Below, in pieces: positions 4,786 to 6,402 of a stretch of 6,402 nt of DNA; position 1 is the first letter of the stretch, and each line of letters begins with the position of its first letter. A program made the translations under genes and the position numbers. The DNA is from Microbacteriaceae bacterium. GTDB lineage: Bacteria; Actinomycetota; Actinomycetes; Actinomycetales; Microbacteriaceae. Location of the stretch: positions 1-6,402 of the forward strand of contig JAODLU010000289.1 in assembly GCA_025464125.1 (NCBI GenBank). The letters are read 5' to 3'. Below the pieces are notes generated by a model, which did not search any database, was not told the origin of the DNA, and saw nothing but the letters and a program-made list of their open reading frames with translations.

Positions 4786-6135
4786 CTACTCGCCTCGCGA
4801 GACCAGGACCATGTCTTCGCGTGGCACGACCTTGATTCGTACGCGACCTTCGGGCTCACCGAGAGCGAGCTCGTGCTGGTCGAGACGGTGCCATCCATCA
4901 AGGTCGGTGTATTTGACCCCACGGGATTCGAGCAGGTCGAGCACTGACTGCTCATCCGGGCTCGCCGGAGTCCACCAGCTGGCCTCGCCGTTGACAAGGT
5001 TGCGGATGGTCTCCATCGCGTCGCTCTTCGTGTGCCCGATCAGGCCCACCGGCCCGCGCTTGATCCAGCCCGTGGCGTAGACGCCGTTCATCGGCTCGTC
5101 AGAGTCGGTGAGCACCTGGCCTTCGCGGTTTGGGATGACGCCGCGGCGCTCGTCGAAGGGGATGCCGTCGAGAGGCGAGCCAAAGTAGCCGACTGCCCGG
5201 TAGATGGCCTGGATGGGGATCTCGCGGATCTCGCCGGTGCCGCGAACGCCCCCCTCGGCATCCGGTTCTGTGCGCTCGAACCGGAAACCTTCGACCTTGC
5301 CGTCACCGGTCACCTCGAGAGGCTTCGCGTAAAAGTGCAGGTGAAGGCGGCGGGAGGCTGCGCCGGTCTCGCGGGTGCGCCACTGGGTAAGCACCTTATC
5401 GATCACCATCACCTGCTTGTTGCCGGCGATCGCAGCTTTCGACGCTTCGTCGTAGTCGAAGTCTTCGTCATGCACGATCATGTCGACGTCTCGCAGTTCG
5501 CCGAGCTCGCGCAGTTCGAGCGGCGTGAACTTCACCTGCATTGGACCGCGTCGGCCGAACACGTGAACGTCGGTGACGGGTGAAGCCTTGAGCCCCTCGT
5601 AGACGTTCGCAGGGATCTCGGTCGGCAGCAGGTCTTCGGGATGCTTGGCGAGCATCCTGGCAACGTCGAGCGCAACGTTGCCGTTGCCGATGACGGCGAT
5701 CTCTTTCGCGTCGAGCGGCCACTCGCGCGGCACGTCCGGGTGGCCGTCGAACCAGCTCACGAAGTCGGCAGCCCCGTAGCTGCCAGGCAGGTCGATGCCC
5801 GGGATGTCGAGATCGGCATCGCGAATGGCACCGGTCGAGAAGATCACGGCGTTGTAGTGCTTTTTGAGGTCGTCGAGAGAGATGTCCCGGCCATAGAGCA
5901 CATTGCCGAAAATGCGGATGCGGCCGGAGTCGAGCACTTCGCGCAGGGCGGTGATGATGCCCTTGATGCGCGGGTGGTCAGGGGCAACGCCGTAACGCAC
6001 GAGCCCGTATGGTGCTGGCAGCTGCTCGAAAAGGTCGATGGAGACATCGAAGTGCTTCTCGGCCTTCAGCAGGATGTCCGCCGCGTAAATGCCGGCAGGG
6101 CCGGCTCCGACGATGGCCAGTCTGAGAGTGGTCAT
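4786..6135 (-). CDS. fprA: Ferredoxin/adrenodoxin-type NADP+ reductase (FprA family)
   Basis: This 449-residue cytoplasmic flavoenzyme should pass electrons between NADPH and a ferredoxin. The FAD-binding Rossmann motif G10-A-G-P-A-G15 is followed by APYGLVRYGVAPDHP (41-55), a hallmark of the adrenodoxin-reductase/FprA family. The NADP domain shows G150-N-G-N-V-A-L-D and the arginine pair R195-R196 (FGRRGP), which would bind the 2'-phosphate. The C-terminal FAD contact GWIKRGPVGLIGHTKSDA covers 356-373. The length is close to M. tuberculosis FprA. The ATG at 6133-6135 has AAGGA 8 nt upstream, and that site touches the stop codon of the preceding polyprenyl synthase gene 11 bp away. The two genes are therefore almost certainly one leftward operon. 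The ferredoxin partner is not in the window. Confidence 0.95.
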   Translation of the reverse strand: MTTLRLAIVGAGPAGIYAADILLKAEKHFDVSIDLFEQLPAPYGLVRYGVAPDHPRIKGIITALREVLDSGRIRIFGNVLYGRDISLDDLKKHYNAVIFSTGAIRDADLDIPGIDLPGSYGAADFVSWFDGHPDVPREWPLDAKEIAVIGNGNVALDVARMLAKHPEDLLPTEIPANVYEGLKASPVTDVHVFGRRGPMQVKFTPLELRELGELRDVDMIVHDEDFDYDEASKAAIAGNKQVMVIDKVLTQWRTRETGAASRRLHLHFYAKPLEVTGDGKVEGFRFERTEPDAEGGVRGTGEIREIPIQAIYRAVGYFGSPLDGIPFDERRGVIPNREGQVLTDSDEPMNGVYATGWIKRGPVGLIGHTKSDAMETIRNLVNGEASWWTPASPDEQSVLDLLESRGVKYTDLDGWHRLDQHELALGEPEGRVRIKVVPREDMVLVSRGE

Positions 6136-6146
6136 GGGGGTGATCC

Positions 6147-6402
6147 TTAATTCGAGCGTTCGACTATCGTGTCCGCGAAACGGGTGAGGGCCTTCTTTAC
6201 CGGACCGTCGGGAATGGGTTCGAGACCGTCCACGGCTTCGCGTGCCCAGCGTCGCGCCTCTACGAGAGTCTGCCGGGTCACCTCATGCTCGCGGAGTTCG
6301 GTGATTGCGGCAGCGAGCTCAGCTTCGTCAGCTGCGCCGAAGCTGGCCGCATCGACATCGCGCTCGATGCGGGAGAGCAGGTTCGCTGCATCAGGATCGG
6401 TC
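6147..6402 (-). CDS. Polyprenyl diphosphate synthase, C-terminal part (runs off window)
   Basis: The minus strand is open for 84 codons from the right edge to a TAA at 6147-6149. The C-terminal end includes VTRQTLVEARRWAREAV and then VKKALTRFADTIVERSN. This is the usual tail of actinobacterial long-chain polyprenyl synthases (heptaprenyl/octaprenyl type, IspB/GrcC-like), which condense isopentenyl diphosphate to make the menaquinone side chain. The catalytic DDxxD motifs lie outside the window, so chain length and exact identity cannot be judged. The gene sits directly upstream of the FprA-type reductase in one operon. The assignment rests on a family tail recalled from memory. Confidence 0.85.
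   Translation of the reverse strand, partial: TDPDAANLLSRIERDVDAASFGAADEAELAAAITELREHEVTRQTLVEARRWAREAVDGLEPIPDGPVKKALTRFADTIVERSN

Noticed and set aside
5032..6150. Plus-strand open frames of 183 and 169 codons opposite fprA
   Set aside because: They are shadows of the well-supported fprA frame, with no family motifs.

Overview
This window looks like a piece of chromosome from a high-GC Gram-positive actinobacterium, most likely of the family Microbacteriaceae. The support is the strong G/C bias at third codon positions, the actinobacterial forms of ArsR, ArsC and FprA, a likely leaderless promoter with no clear -35 box, and a polyprenyl synthase followed by an FprA-type reductase. The family assignment is a judgement from sequence style; no search was run.

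Left part (1-1600): a divergent arsenic-resistance locus. arsR (+) faces a leftward operon across a 82-base gap that holds a consensus TTGACA box and a perfect 12-bp palindrome in the promoter spacer. The leftward operon starts with a very small open frame (1037-1099) encoding a 20-residue peptide with six cysteines and a good ribosome binding site. A strong hairpin follows, then a low-molecular-weight-phosphatase-type arsenate reductase (arsC), then a GNAT acetyltransferase of the phosphinothricin/arsinothricin type that overlaps arsC by ATGA. The likely logic is: ArsR senses As(III), ArsC reduces arsenate, and the acetyltransferase may inactivate an arsenic-containing glutamate analogue. No As(III) efflux pump is visible; it may lie to the left of the window.

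Middle (1601-2556): a tRNA-Tyr(GTA) gene on the minus strand, separated from arsR by a bidirectional hairpin terminator, and a membrane-anchored lytic transglycosylase (minus). Its start lies only about 34 bp from the divergent yajQ.

Right part (2557-6402): yajQ and a cardiolipin synthase form a rightward pair 30 bp apart. A GC-rich convergent gap with a hairpin and a degenerate tandem repeat follows. Then comes a leftward pair: the 3' end of a polyprenyl diphosphate synthase gene, which runs off the right edge, and a ferredoxin/adrenodoxin-type NADP reductase (fprA) 11 bp downstream of it.

The most interesting element is the cysteine-rich mini-gene with its adjacent hairpin at the head of the ars operon. 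It could be a thiol metallopeptide or a cysteine- or arsenite-responsive leader peptide.
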